A stretch of 64,000 bases of DNA, taken from Phaseolus vulgaris. Taxonomy: Eukaryota > Streptophyta > Magnoliopsida > Fabales > Fabaceae. The translations under genes were made by a program, and so were the position numbers. Below the pieces are notes generated by a model. That model was not told the origin of the DNA. It did not search any database and saw nothing but the letters and a program-made list of their open reading frames with translations. The stretch covers positions 40,715,172 to 40,779,171 of the forward strand of contig NC_023759.2 of the NCBI RefSeq assembly GCF_000499845.2, given 5' to 3'. This document shows positions 52,651 to 64,000 of the stretch, in pieces (positions within the stretch are counted from its first letter, which is position 1; each line of letters begins with the position of its first letter).

Positions 52651-55600
52651 TTAGACTCATTTCGACTTGTATAAATGTTTATTTTTATATAATTTGTATT
52701 TTTTACATGTATTAACTTAAATAGTGGTTTTTATGTATTTTTATATCTTAAAATCAAAAAATTTTAATCAAATTTTAAACCTAAATTTTATTATTTTTAA
52801 AATTTACATAGAAAAAGTATTATATACGTTTTAATTTATATTTATTAATTATTTCAGCAGATAACATTTGATGTATATTTACTTATCATCACACAAACAC
52901 ATAAAAAAATGGAAAATAGAGTTAGCGGAATCACATATGTAACTTTTGAAAGTATAAAATAATGCATGTAATAGGTTCTTAGTTTTTGACAAGTTTATAC
53001 AACTCTTAGAACTTTGAAAATTATATGGATTCATATCTTATTTATGACATGGACTAATTTCAACTTTTAAGAATGATTGAGAACATATATTTTCTACTTA
53101 ATACTATTATCAATATTGTCACATTATCACTAAATTAGGTTATTAAACCATCTCCAAAGATATTTATTCAAATGTTTAAATAAAGTAAACAGCTGTTTGA
53201 AACAGCCTTTTATTCTAACAATTGTTTTAAAAAAATATTATTTTAATAAGAAACAATTGTTTATAAATAAAACAATATTTATTTTCAGCATGATATATAG
53301 AAAGAAGATAGGAGAGTAAAAGAGAAAGAAAAAAAAGTAATAAATATAGTAATGAATTACTTAGAATTTTAAAAAAATAAATTTGATTATAGTTTGCCTA
53401 AATTGTGATATATCTCATGCCTTTTTAATTGAATCATTAGATCTCAATTATAGTAAATAGGTCTCAGAATTATGGAATTGATTACATGATTATCCAATTG
53501 AATCCGTTTTATTCTAATCATATTGATCGAGATAAAATATTCACACCATGTACCAAATAATCATTCCAAGTTTATAAAACACACTAATTTTTTAATCAAT
53601 AATAAATAAATTGTAACATTTAAAGTATGCTTTTAAAACACAATACATATTTTAGTCTCTCTTTAGGTAGACTCAAGGCTTATGTATAACTTACACAACG
53701 CTTCTTTCTCTATTGTTCTAATTATATGCCATGATTAATAGACAATAATAAGAGCAATTTTGTTTTTGTTTTACATTTTTAATCTCTTCAAGATATTTCT
53801 CTTTTGCTTTAATTTCAATTTTTAAATATTCTTGGTCACTTCTATAATTGAAAAATTATTAATTTAGTTTTTTAAATTATAATAGTCTATCAAGTAGGTT
53901 TTTCAAATTAACAAAACAGGAATATAGTCTCTCAAATTGTACATCTTTAATAAATTTAGTTCTTGAAATTATGATGGGTAGTCAAATATATTAATGAAAT
54001 AAATCAAATAACAAAATATTCTTAAAATTATAATTTTTTAATCAGGTTTAAAATTATAATAAAAAAAAATGCTGTACATAATTATAAAGGCTTAATTTTA
54101 TGCACACATATGAAAATTTTTGGATTTAGAATATCAATCAACAAGTAACATTGTGAATGAGCCAACTATAATTATATTAATAGTTTAACCTATTAATAGA
54201 AATAATGACATATGACTAGTTTAGATAAATAAGTCTCATTAAATCTTCCTTCAATTTTACTGATTAAAAGCACATTTAAGTTAAATCTAACGGATTGAAA
54301 TCAAAATTGATCAATTCAGAACTCTTAAATCATGATTAAAAGTTAACTTAACCTTCCAAATTATCAAATGTTAATCATACTTACCATGCATGCATGAATT
54401 ATAACCCTATAATAACAAAATAATAATAATAAAGAACCAATAGATCATACACAAAATTTGCAACTAATGAATTAAGTGACCAATCTAATCCAGTAATACA
54501 TGCAAGTGATGATAATATTAAAGTCCTTCACTTCTCCCTTTTCCTTAAATGAGAAAAAAAAAATGATTTAGTTTCTTCAAGCTTGTTTAATGGTAGTAGA
54601 AAAAGTTTATAATTTTTGTGGGCTAATATGGATTGGTTTAAGTGGGTAGAAAAATGAAAAAAAAAAAAAAGATAGAGGGAGAGGAGAGTGCTGTTGATGT
54701 TTCTAGTTAGTAATACAGAAAGAAAATTAACAAAGTGTTTGTTTTGTATAAAAATTATTATGTACATAAATAAATTATTAAAGGTTAAATCAATTCATTT
54801 TAATTCAAAATGGTTACTATTATCTGTATATTTACCAACTCTGAGTTTTATGCTACTAAAATGGACTTTTGGGCTAAATGCACGTCCAGGCCCATATGTG
54901 TCCGAAGAAAAAAAATATATTTAATATTAGTTTGTCATAATTATTTATAAAATTATATATATTTTGTATAAAATATTTAAATAATCCATTTTATTTTACG
55001 TTGATTATAATTTCCAAATTTGATTTTTCTATTTCAAATTATCATGTAAAATAAATAAAAAAACAAGTAAATTATACAAATTAACCTATACATAAAGTAA
55101 TTTTAGTTTATAGAAAAATTAATATAAGTTTTCCTTCCTATTTTTTGTTTTGTTTTAGAAATATTTAACAAACAACTTGAGGTTGCTTAAGCTAGGTCTC
55201 TTCTTGCCAAACAATATATCAACACCTGAAATTCTTCAATTAAGACTTTCCTTACTGTACACTGTAGTGTTGGATTTGCACAAGTGATGCCTTTTATAGG
55301 CAAAAATTTAATAATAATAGAATAGTAGGAACTTAGCAAACACGTCAAATAAATTGATTACAACATATTTGTTTCTTGGGTACAATAGTAACATAATTAA
55401 TTCATTTCATAAACATCTCAACCTTTTATTTCACATTAAAGTAACTTGTTATATCTTAGAAATTATAAATGTTTAGAGAAATATAAACAAAGATATGAGC
55501 GGAATTTTTCTTAGACGTGTTGTTCTCAGTTTTTAAGGCATAGGCTTCTTGATCTTCAATTTCTCTCGACTTTTCGGTCTTCGAGTCCTCGACAGGGACA

Positions 55601-57085
55601 CTTGTGTTTATATTTTCACGCTTAAGTCAATTCTTAGTCTGAGTAAAGTATGTTAGTTTAAAATTAATATTACCTTTAGCCTTAGGTGTTTTTCTATTTA
55701 TACTAGTTGTGTTAGACCTTTGGTTGTATGGATGATTAGGTCGGACTCAATAGAATTCAATTGTCTTTCAATCATGATTTGTATGTTACCACCATGAAGT
55801 ACTTGTTAATGACGCTTATATGTTGTTCAGGATACCGAGATGACGGATAGTTCTCGATACTCGACAATACATTAGTACTTGACAATACACTAAAATCTCA
55901 CAATTTTGATATTTGATTGTACACTGATACTTCATCATCATCTTAGCATTCAGTAGTACATTGATGTCAAATAATTTTCAATACTCAAATACTTACATCA
56001 ATTTTCAATACTCAATTACTTAAGAGTACAATATAACATTAACATTCATAACGAACGTGTATGGATAATAGTGTTGAATAAAACAAAAATAAAAAATAAA
56101 GAATTGTACCTTAACTATAACTATAATATTTATTTGGTGATGTACTCACAAGAAATGGTTCCAATTTTACTGTACAGATTATACCTGAATGGTCTCATTA
56201 AACTAATAATTGTTACAAAATAACAGAGAAACAAAAACAAAGGGTAAATGAAAAATATAAATTGGCAAACATAATAATTGTTGGATCTTGGATGGTTGCA
56301 ATTGGACAGTAGGAGGCAAAGAACATAATATATTAAAGGTGTGTAAAGATAAGTTTGTTGATTTTTTTTTTATATAATTTTTATTTCTTTTTTCAAACCA
56401 GTGAAATGACTGGTGTTCTAAGTATATGTAATATGCATTACGGTTGGCATTGGGATGCAGAGTTAATATTGTTTGGCTTTACTAGTATGGAAGGAAAAGA
56501 TTGATAATTTAGAATAGTAATGACTAATAATAATTAACAAAAATTCTAAAAGAAGGTGAGTGTATATAAATACTTGGATTTAGATTAGTAGTAAGATGTG
56601 ACTGATTAAAATTTTATTATTTTAAAAATATTTAAATTAGAATGTAGTGCAGAAATAGATTGAATAGTTGTATAAAGAAGATGTGGGAAGGAAAGATGCT
56701 TGATATGAATTAGAGGTTGTTTCCAGGACGTAATTGATATTTAGATAGTTATGGATGGTGTTAATAAGAAATAAATCAAGGAAAGAAGGAGAAAAGAAGT
56801 GTGTAGTAGAAGTTCCGTAGTGAGTAATAGGAACAGAAATAGTTGGAAAAGGGGAGCAAGAATGTAAATACCAAAAATAGAGCCCCTTTTAAAAAAAAGA
56901 AAGAAGCTTTTTGTAAGCAGGATAAAGGCACCCACATTGTGCAAAGTGGGAAGCTAACTACCCAGCAGAGAAAAAAAGCAGAGTTAAGTGAGTGCAAGCT
57001 CGCCAATTTCACTTTCCGCTTCATGTAGTTTCTGAGTCGCCCGATTCAACTTCACTCGTCCCAGTCCAAGCTCAAACTCCTGCTC
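52651..57085. other. Intergenic / bHLH upstream region
   Basis: AT-rich with no recognised gene. The 55500-56060 part has LTR-like phrases (CTCGACTTTTCGGTCTTCGA, repeated ACTTGACAATACA) but no ends. A TATA-like GTGTATATAAATAC near 56562 and the purine-rich 56900-57060 leader may belong to the bHLH gene. Confidence 0.4.
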
Positions 57086-60000
57086 ATGGCTAATAACCCT
57101 TCCGACGCTCCCGCCGACGATTTCCTTGAACAAATTCTCGGCCTCCCGACCTTCGCTTCTGCCGACTCAGGCCTCTCTGCCGCCGATGTTGGCCTCTCCG
57201 GTACTACTTCTCCGACTTCGATGATGCTGCAGCTCAACTCTGCCGACGCCAACGCTCACCTCACCGGCGCCGCCTTCCACGCGCCGGTGTATCAGTTAGG
57301 TCTTAGCTTGGACCAAGGCAAAGGAGGGTTCATGAAGCCCGAGGAAGCCTCCGCTAGCGGAAAGCGGTATCGTGACGACGTCGTTGATGGTAGAGCTAAG
57401 AATGTAAACCTCCACCTTTTTCGATTCTCTTCTTTTTGGATATGATTTTAAATTCAGACTGAGTTCTGTGCTTTGCATCAATTAATTGTTTCGGTCTAAT
57501 ATGAGAGTTTGTTTCAGGGGAGGTTTTATATGCTTAAGATTACTTTACTTTGATTGCCATGTTCGAATTACCTCCATTGCATTTACATCAAGCAAAGAAA
57601 CGGTTTTAAAGGTCGATGAAAAAAGTACCTAGGAGTGGAATGGTGTTTTCCTTCCAAATTAAAGTATATAAAAAATTAAACTTATTGGAGTTTCATGTTG
57701 ACGGATTTGTTAGGTGCGCAGTTGTTTTTTAGGGTAGTCAACTTGGTATAGACGCGGCAATAACATGGCTGTTGGGTATATTGTTAGATTTCTTAGGTTT
57801 GCATATGATTTATTGAGTTAGGTTATCTATACCTTTTGTAGGCACTTATGGTTACCTTCTGTAATCTTTAAACCTCTTAAATCATGTAGAATGTTTATGT
57901 TTGACTTTGAGTAATCCTTGAATGATTGTTTTCTTGTGAGAATCTTCTTTTTCTTTTCCCTGTTCTTATTCTTACTGGATCAAGTAGCATTTGTTATCCG
58001 GTTGGTAATTCATAACCCTCTTGTAGGTTTTTCATGGGCAACCCATGCCTCCTACTATGCCCGCTGCTCCACATCCTCCAGCAATACGCCCTAGGGTGCG
58101 GGCCAGGAGAGGACAGGCTACAGATCCACACAGCATAGCTGAACGGGTGAGCTTTTAGATGCTTGAATACAGACTGTTTGCTGGTTATGATACTTAACCT
58201 TTAAACTGTGGGTTAAGGTGGTAGCTCATTCTGTCTTCCATGTTACCTTTTGATTACAGTTGCGCAGAGAAAGAATAGCAGAAAGAATCAGGGCGTTGCA
58301 AGAACTTGTTCCTAGTGTCAACAAGGTATGTGATTTCTCTTGCGTATCTTCTTATTACTAAATGTGGTCTTGCATTTGTCATTAGCAAGTGGAATAGACT
58401 TTGGTAAAGTAAAGTGTATTAGCATGCTGTTAGAAATGATAAAGAATATCAAGTTAACATTTACATAAGATGTGTATTTGTTATTATTCCCTTTAATTTC
58501 TAGCTTGTTGATTTTATAATAACACAGTTTATGATCAATTTCAATTTGTGTTTAAGTAGATTCATCTCTTGCTAATAAAAATGATATTTGTAAAAAAATA
58601 TTGCAAAAATTAAAAAACAGTGCCAAAAGTGGACCCTTTTTCCAGGTTTGCTTGTGACTTATCTGTCTTCTTTCTTGGGGGATATTGTTCATTACATACT
58701 TGTTTTGTACTTAACCATCTCCACTTACACTGTTGACTTTCACACATTCTGTCTTCCTTTTACAATACACCTTAGAAAAAGATGCCATTACTTTCATACT
58801 TTATTGTGAACATTTAACTTTTACAAAATAGGAAGCTTTTGCATGTAAAATTGCTTCAATTTATTGAATATTTATGGCTTTTCAAGAGCTTTTTTTTGCA
58901 CAAATAAAGCAATGAGTTTGTTAAAGCTGAACATTTTTGTAAATTCTGCTGAGCTTGCCCGAATGCAATGTGTTAAGTGTAAACTACATGATCTCCCTTT
59001 CCTGTTTGGGAATTTTAAAGTAGGCATTATTGTTCAATGGGAGGAATTTAATCCAGGATAACTTTAAAAAATTGGAATAGCATCTGCATAGTGTGCATGA
59101 AAATTGAAATTTTAAGAATACTTAGTATAATAGTATCAAATAATTGAACTAGATTTCAGCCATGGTTTTGTATGATATGTGTGATATGATAGCTCTGTTT
59201 TGCTGCATGGCTGCTGAGTGTTTGTAGAAAAAGAGAAAATTCCTGAATTATTTTATTTTTTCTAATATTATGGTGCATTTCTACTATGTTCAGACGGATA
59301 GAGCTGCCATGTTAGATGAAATTGTGGATTATGTCAAGTTCCTAAGGCTTCAAGTGAAGGTAAAATGCTATTGTTCTCCTCAGCCATTCTGCTTTAATTT
59401 TTCAAGTTAGGTCTCAATTTGTAATTAATGACAGTTTATAATGATCTATCATAATTTGCTGGGTATTACCTGTTAAATCTATTAACCTTCACGGTTTTAT
59501 CCCCATCTCAATGAGGTCAATTAGTTAGGATTCAACTCATTATCATGAATCCCACAATACTGTGGTTGCCACTTGCCACTTTGGATGAGAACTTGTTGGC
59601 CAATTAAGACTGGAAAATATCTAAATACAGTCAAATGGTAACATTTTCCGGCTGCTTAATGCGCTGTAGTTATTTTAAACCGTCCAATAACTTTTAAGGG
59701 TTTTTTGTTGGAATGCCATTATTATTTGAACCATGATATCAATATAAAAGCAGAAGGCTTTTCTCTCTAGCCAAATTTAGATTTGTAGCAGTGTGAAATT
59801 GAGACTGCAAAGGACTTCCAATGACTTGATTCATCTACCTTTCAGGTTTTGAGCATGAGTAGATTGGGTGGAGCGGGTGCAGTGGCACCACTGGTAACTG
59901 ACATACCATTATCATCAGTTGAGGTGATTATTGTGAAGAAATAGTTGAAATAATTTTGTTTTTAATATCTTCAAGAGATATAACGAATTTGGTGATGATC

Positions 60001-60233
60001 AGGAAGAAGGTGGTGAAGGTGCAAGAAACCGACCAGCTTGGGACAAGTGCTCAAATGATGGCACAGAAAGACAGGTAGCTAAGCTTATGGAAGAAAACGT
60101 TGGGGCTGCCATGCAGTTTCTTCAATCAAAGGCTCTCTGTATAATGCCCATCTCACTAGCATCGGCAATTTACCAGTCACAGCCACCGGACTCTTCTAGT
60201 ATAGTCAAGCCTGAAACTAATCCTCCTTCTTAG
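57086..60233 (+). CDS. UNE12: bHLH transcription factor, UNE12/bHLH7-like
   Basis: Six exons (57086-57403, 58027-58146, 58260-58325, 59294-59359, 59846-59923, 60003-60233), all GT-AG, total 879 nt and 292 aa. The N-terminus has the conserved [11 protein letters not shown] and [11 protein letters not shown] motifs of this subfamily. [20 protein letters not shown] leads into the basic region with the E-box-reading residues H141, E145 and R149. Helix-loop-helix follows ([22 protein letters not shown], then [17 protein letters not shown]). The conserved tail [17 protein letters not shown] and [31 protein letters not shown] completes it. It is a nuclear DNA-binding protein, probably a dimer on CACGTG-type E-boxes. 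Arabidopsis UNE12 and its paralogues act in fertilisation and stress responses; orthology is inferred from motif order. No defects were seen. Confidence 0.94.
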
Positions 60234-62034
60234 ACCTGAGGCACATTTTTAGCAATCTATTATTGGTCCCCTCATGGGGCTCACCTAATACTGCTGGGAC
60301 CCACGGCTAACGCGTTATTTGTCTGTTCCAAAACCCATAAATAAGTCACTGGAAAGCATCAAGTTGCAATCAAAGTCAGATGCCATAATTCTTCCTTTTT
60401 CGCCTTTGTTTCAGCTTTTGTCAATACAGGGTTCGATGTCAATGCCTTGGAAAATACAAACAAACCCCTATCTTGTCTTACCGAATTTCAAGTAAAGAGG
60501 AAGAAATTGTCAAAAGTTGAATTGATATGCTTCTCTTTTTGTTTGTGTCAAATGGTGGGTAGTGGACCATGATGTAAGCGCTTTTGTAGTGGGCTGTGGG
60601 ACCTTTTGAAAGGTTAGGGTGGTGTGTATACTTTTAATAGGGAAGCTGAAATGGACACTAGCTGCTTTAACAATGTTGGGCTATGGCCAGTCCTGCAAAA
60701 AAATGATGGTGCTTTTTGTTTGTTTAGGGCGTGTGTGAGTTGTTTACTCAAAATTAATTGGCAGCTTTTCTCTATTCATCTGAATCATCATTAAATTTTG
60801 ATTCATCAGACGGAAATGGAAGCAGAAATGTGGGTGCTCCTTTCACCCAATCCTTGTCAATGTATAAACTATAACCTTATTCAAGTGACTGGAAGCCTTG
60901 ACTTAACTCATCAATAGGTAAAGAAAGGCAAACAATTTTGATTTAAGGGGATATTCAGTTGAGTTTTCCAAGTCTTTTTCTACCTGAGCAAAATTCTTGC
61001 AGATTTTTGAAGTTTTTTTTTTCTTTTTGGAAGAATGTAATGGGTTTTTTAAGTTTTTTTGAAAGATTTTTCTGATTATATTTGTAATTTAGATTTTAAA
61101 AGATTTATAAAATACAAAAGAATTTCATATGTTGTATAAGAGAATTATAAGTATTATGTATATTTGACTTTTTTCATGGTGAAATAAAAATCACCTATCT
61201 TATTTATTAAATTATATCTTATGTTTTTTTTTATTAGAGACTCGGGAAAAAGTATATGATGTTGAGGTTATTTGGTTGAAATTTTAATTTTTTTAATTGA
61301 TAAAAAAGTAAAATTATAAATTTGTTTTTATATTTAAAAATAGTTGAAAAAGTTAATTTATTAAATTGTGCATTTTAGTTGTTTTTAATTAAAACAATAT
61401 TTTCAATACTGTCTAAGAACTAATTTTGAATAAAATATAAATTACGTAAAAATATCAAAACATGACTTTAAATAAAATATGAATTAGTAAAAATGTTGAA
61501 ATATGAAAAGTTATCATAAATTATTATTATTATTATTATTTTAATATTTGTAATCGTTAAAGATATGTGCTAAAATTTAGAAATACATTAAATTTTAATA
61601 AGTTAAAGTAATTTAGAAATACATTAAATTTTATAAGTTAAAGTAAAATTATCTATAACAAATATTAAATGCGCATGGTACAATTCATAATATGAATAGA
61701 AGAAAAAAAGTTATAATATTTCAGTTAAAAAAAGTCAAATATTTCAGTTAAAAAAATATTACTTTTTATTATATGAAAATTTATTAAATAAATATAAATT
61801 ACTATGTTCTATTAAATTTAAATAATATTACTATTTTCTATTAATTTTTTATAATTAATATTATTATTACATAAATTTATTTTTATAATTCATAGTTATA
61901 TTTATTTATTATTATTCATGCTACCATATTATTGATAATGAATCAATATTAAATAAAAAAATAATATTAAAATATTTGTAATTATAAAAAAATTTAATAA
62001 AAAAATAATTTTTATATTATATTCAACACGTCAG
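60234..62034. other. bHLH 3' flank and AT-rich intergenic
   Basis: The first ~600 bp is the likely 3' UTR. The rest is AT-rich with a short ATT run near 61516. No gene was recognised. Confidence 0.4.
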
Positions 62035-63165
62035 TCACTGACCCATTTCTGGCTCCCACTTGCAAGAACTGTCGGACCCTGGAACAACCTGAGAACAAAC
62101 ACTCTCCATATTCAAAAAGAAGAAATTTTCTGGAGAAGTTTCAACAGCTGGAATACTGGTTCTCCTAACCCACTGTCGTTTAGGAACCTCAGTAGCATGA
62201 CCCGTGCTCCCACTGCCATAAGTACCTCTGACTGGTCTACCTTCATTCTGAATCTGACCTATGGCTCTGGGTTTCTCTCTTGTAAAGACAACCCTCTTCT
62301 GCCCACGAGATTCTGTAAACCGGACTTTGTTTATCTTCTGAACTGAGATGGTCACTCCCTCAAACGGTAATCCGACCATATACAACGAACCTCTCTTTCT
62401 TCCGCAGGCTATGACAAGATTTCCCTTGACAACCTTCCACTGTTGATTTTCGAACTTCACTTCATGTACCTGTTAGTCCAACTGCCTAACACAAATCAAA
62501 CTTTTCGTCAAGCTTGGAACAACTCTGACATCCTTCAAAGTCCAGAAACCAACTGGTGTCTTCAACACTATGTCACTCATGCCCGTAACATCAAGAGTTC
62601 TGTTGTCCGCTAATCTTACATTTCCAAAGTCTCCAATAACTAGATTCTGCAATGCTTCAAAATCCATGACCCAGGAATCCACACTGCTATCCGCGCAACA
62701 GACTAAAAGGTCCTCATCTGCGAAGTCTTTTGCAATGTTGACTTATTTATCATTTGGGCATTGATTCCTGAAATGTCCCACCTCCTTGCAGTTCCAACAT
62801 GTTACACTTGAGCAATCCCGAGTCTTTGACTGACTTTTTCTTTTGTTCTGGCTCCCACTATCTCTTCTATTTTTCTTACCTCTGATGACATATAGCGATT
62901 CACTACATAATTCCCCAAAACTCCTTCTTCGGACATCATCGCCAAGAATGAGATCACGAATCTTCTCAAAAGTGAATCCATCGGATCTCGCTGAACTAGT
63001 AAATGTTGTAATCGTTCCGGACCAACTGTTAGGAAAAGACAATAGCAGTAGTAAAGCTTGAACTTCATCATCGAACTTAATGTCCACTGACATAAGTCTG
63101 GCTAAGATCAAATTCATTTTATTAATGTGCTCAGTAACTGAACTGTCTTAACTTCGTGCCACAGC
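62035..63165 (-). pseudogene. Copia gag-protease/pre-integrase fragment (Tnt1-like)
   Basis: Gag part (63165-62743): the frame enters at DSSVTEHINK without its N-terminal ~100 residues and ends in a zinc knuckle CWNCKEVGHFRNQC. A frameshift follows. The protease part (62705-62473) has SWVMDF then EALQNLVIGDFGNVRLADN; the Ser-Gly of the DSG active site and the following residues are deleted. The pre-integrase part (62460-62035) has VVKGNLVIACGRKRGSLYMV, then a basic Gly/Arg-rich tail instead of an integrase. A dead fragment, but the gag and tail parts are well conserved. Confidence 0.85.
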
Positions 63166-63492
63166 GAAAAACAGTCACACCCCGCGCCTAACACCGCACC
63201 GTCACTGCTACACCAGCAGAAAAAAGCACGCACCACCCTGCGTCTTCCGTCATTGCCATTGCAATGCACCTTCGTGCCGTCTTGCTCACCACACGCACCT
63301 GCACCTGTTCGCCGCGAAACGCGATCCGTCGCCGCATTGACTGGACATGACCATATTACGAGCAAGCCATCTGCACAAAGTCGCGAGCCGCCACCACTTC
63401 TGTTGCGACCCACACCACTACACGTTGCACCGCCTACTGCGTGCACCTGTCGCGAGTCGCAGGTTTGGGTTGTTGCGAGTCTTGGGCCACCG

Positions 63493-63745
63493 TGAAACCC
63501 TAACTTTGGGACACCGCTGAAACCCTTGTGAAACCCTAGCTTTGGGACGCTGCTGTCGCCGCTGCGAAACCCTAACTTTGTGACGCTATTGCAGCCCCTG
63601 CAAAACCTTAGCTTTGGGACGCTGCTGCCGCCTTTGCGAAACCCTAGCTTTGGGATGCTACTGCCGCCTCTACGAAACCCTAACTTTGGGACGTTGCTAC
63701 CACCTCTGCGAAACTCTAGTTTTGGGACGATACTGCAGCCACAAT
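63493..63745. repeat. Minisatellite in copia leader
   Basis: Seven units of about 33-43 bp around GAAACCCTAGCTTTGGGACG with CTGC/CCGC-rich spacers. It lies between the primer-binding site and the gag fragment. Confidence 0.85.
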
Positions 63746-63800
63746 TTTGATGTCTCGTAGATTAATTTTGCTGATCGGATCTCTAGTGTGTAAACGAACC

Positions 63801-63814
63801 AAGCTCTGATGCCA
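63801..63814 (-). other. Primer-binding site (initiator tRNA-Met)
   Basis: TGGCATCAGAGCTT on the minus strand, two bases after the LTR end CCATCA. It matches the start of the usual tRNA-iMet-complementary site TGGTATCAGAGC with one change. Confidence 0.8.
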
Positions 63815-63816
63815 CT

Positions 63817-64000
63817 TGATGGGAAAAACGCACACGTAAGCAACACACACAATCATGAATCAACTGCAGACAAATAAACGACACAAGATTTAACGTGTTT
63901 CGGTCGCCAATTGCAACCTACATCCACACAGACAACTATTAGGTTTTCATTCTATCTTATTGCACACAAAATTACAAGCACAATGATATTTTAAATAGAG
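63817..64000 (-). repeat. Copia 5' LTR, partial
   Basis: Minus-strand LTR ending in CA at 63817; its beginning lies beyond the window. It contains the GTTTCGGTCGCCAATTGC block (on +, near 63898). Confidence 0.7.

Larger units (their letters stand above)
62035..64000 (-). mobile_element. Ty1/copia element remnant, 5' part
   Basis: Read on the minus strand from the right edge: LTR end (63817), primer-binding site, leader with minisatellite, gag fragment, protease and pre-integrase fragments, ending at 62035. The element continues beyond the window on the right (the LTR), and its 3' part is missing on the left. Confidence 0.85.

Noticed and set aside
54528..54924. Two ~79-codon frames in the bHLH upstream region
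   Set aside because: Phe/Leu/Lys-rich translations of AT-rich DNA with no motif.
56843..57252. Open frames near the bHLH start on both strands
   Set aside because: They lie in the leader or shadow exon 1; the bHLH frame carries the subfamily's conserved N-terminal motifs.
63114..63495. Frames of 80-110 codons in the copia leader
   Set aside because: GC-rich leader and minisatellite-adjacent sequence; the gag frame proper is different and is broken upstream of DSSVTEHINK.

Overview
This is a plant nuclear window and almost certainly from a legume, probably the Phaseolus/Vigna group. The reasons are intron-rich plant genes, AT-rich intergenic DNA, and plant-specific transposon families. The genus-level assignment is inference from the sequence style.

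Four host genes are supported. (1) A GCN5-type histone acetyltransferase with a bromodomain lies on + (5350-12090): 13 exons, 539 aa, two GC-AG introns. (2) A UPF0390/DUF2462 small basic protein lies on - (15025-16107): 3 exons, 87 aa, with a telo-box/Site II pair just upstream. (3) A plastid tryptophan synthase alpha chain lies on - (22873-26630): 9 exons, 311 aa. (4) A UNE12-like bHLH transcription factor lies on + (57086-60233): 6 exons, 292 aa. They form no operon-like unit; each is a separate gene in a repeat-rich landscape.

Transposable elements make up most of the rest. 1-3242: a Ty3/gypsy Tat-type 3' end (antisense ORF, polypurine tract, LTR) with a 1.6-kb copia-type solo LTR nested in its LTR. 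3340-4300: decayed Ty1/copia pol. 4492-5059 and 13069-13527: two members of a Mutator-like MITE family built from a ladder of short palindromes; they flank GCN5. 13936-14335: a nuclear copy of plastid rps11. 16886-20846: an internally deleted PIF/Harbinger-like element ('C'). 21370-21965: decayed gypsy reverse transcriptase. 29004-41729: a 12.7-kb CACTA element with an ACT target duplication, which itself holds two abutting PIF/Harbinger-like elements, 'A' (31361-33119) and 'B' (33123-40853). 41733-43260 and 48683-52650: two more Tat-type remnants. 43765-44970: a fourth Harbinger relative ('D') sandwiched between 262/283-bp direct repeats. 46477-48009: a non-autonomous Helitron inserted in an ATT microsatellite. 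62035-64000: a copia gag-protease remnant with a primer-binding site and LTR.

The most unusual system is the Harbinger family. Element B carries the usual DDE transposase and Myb/SANT partner genes plus two intact passenger genes: a GRF zinc-finger protein with a C-terminal membrane helix, and a 359-aa plant transposon-type protein. All four family members (A-D) carry a cluster of the 12-bp perfect palindrome ATAATCGATTAT about 0.3-1 kb inside the same end. Element C kept both ends, the palindrome cluster and the passenger end, but lost the transposase and Myb genes.
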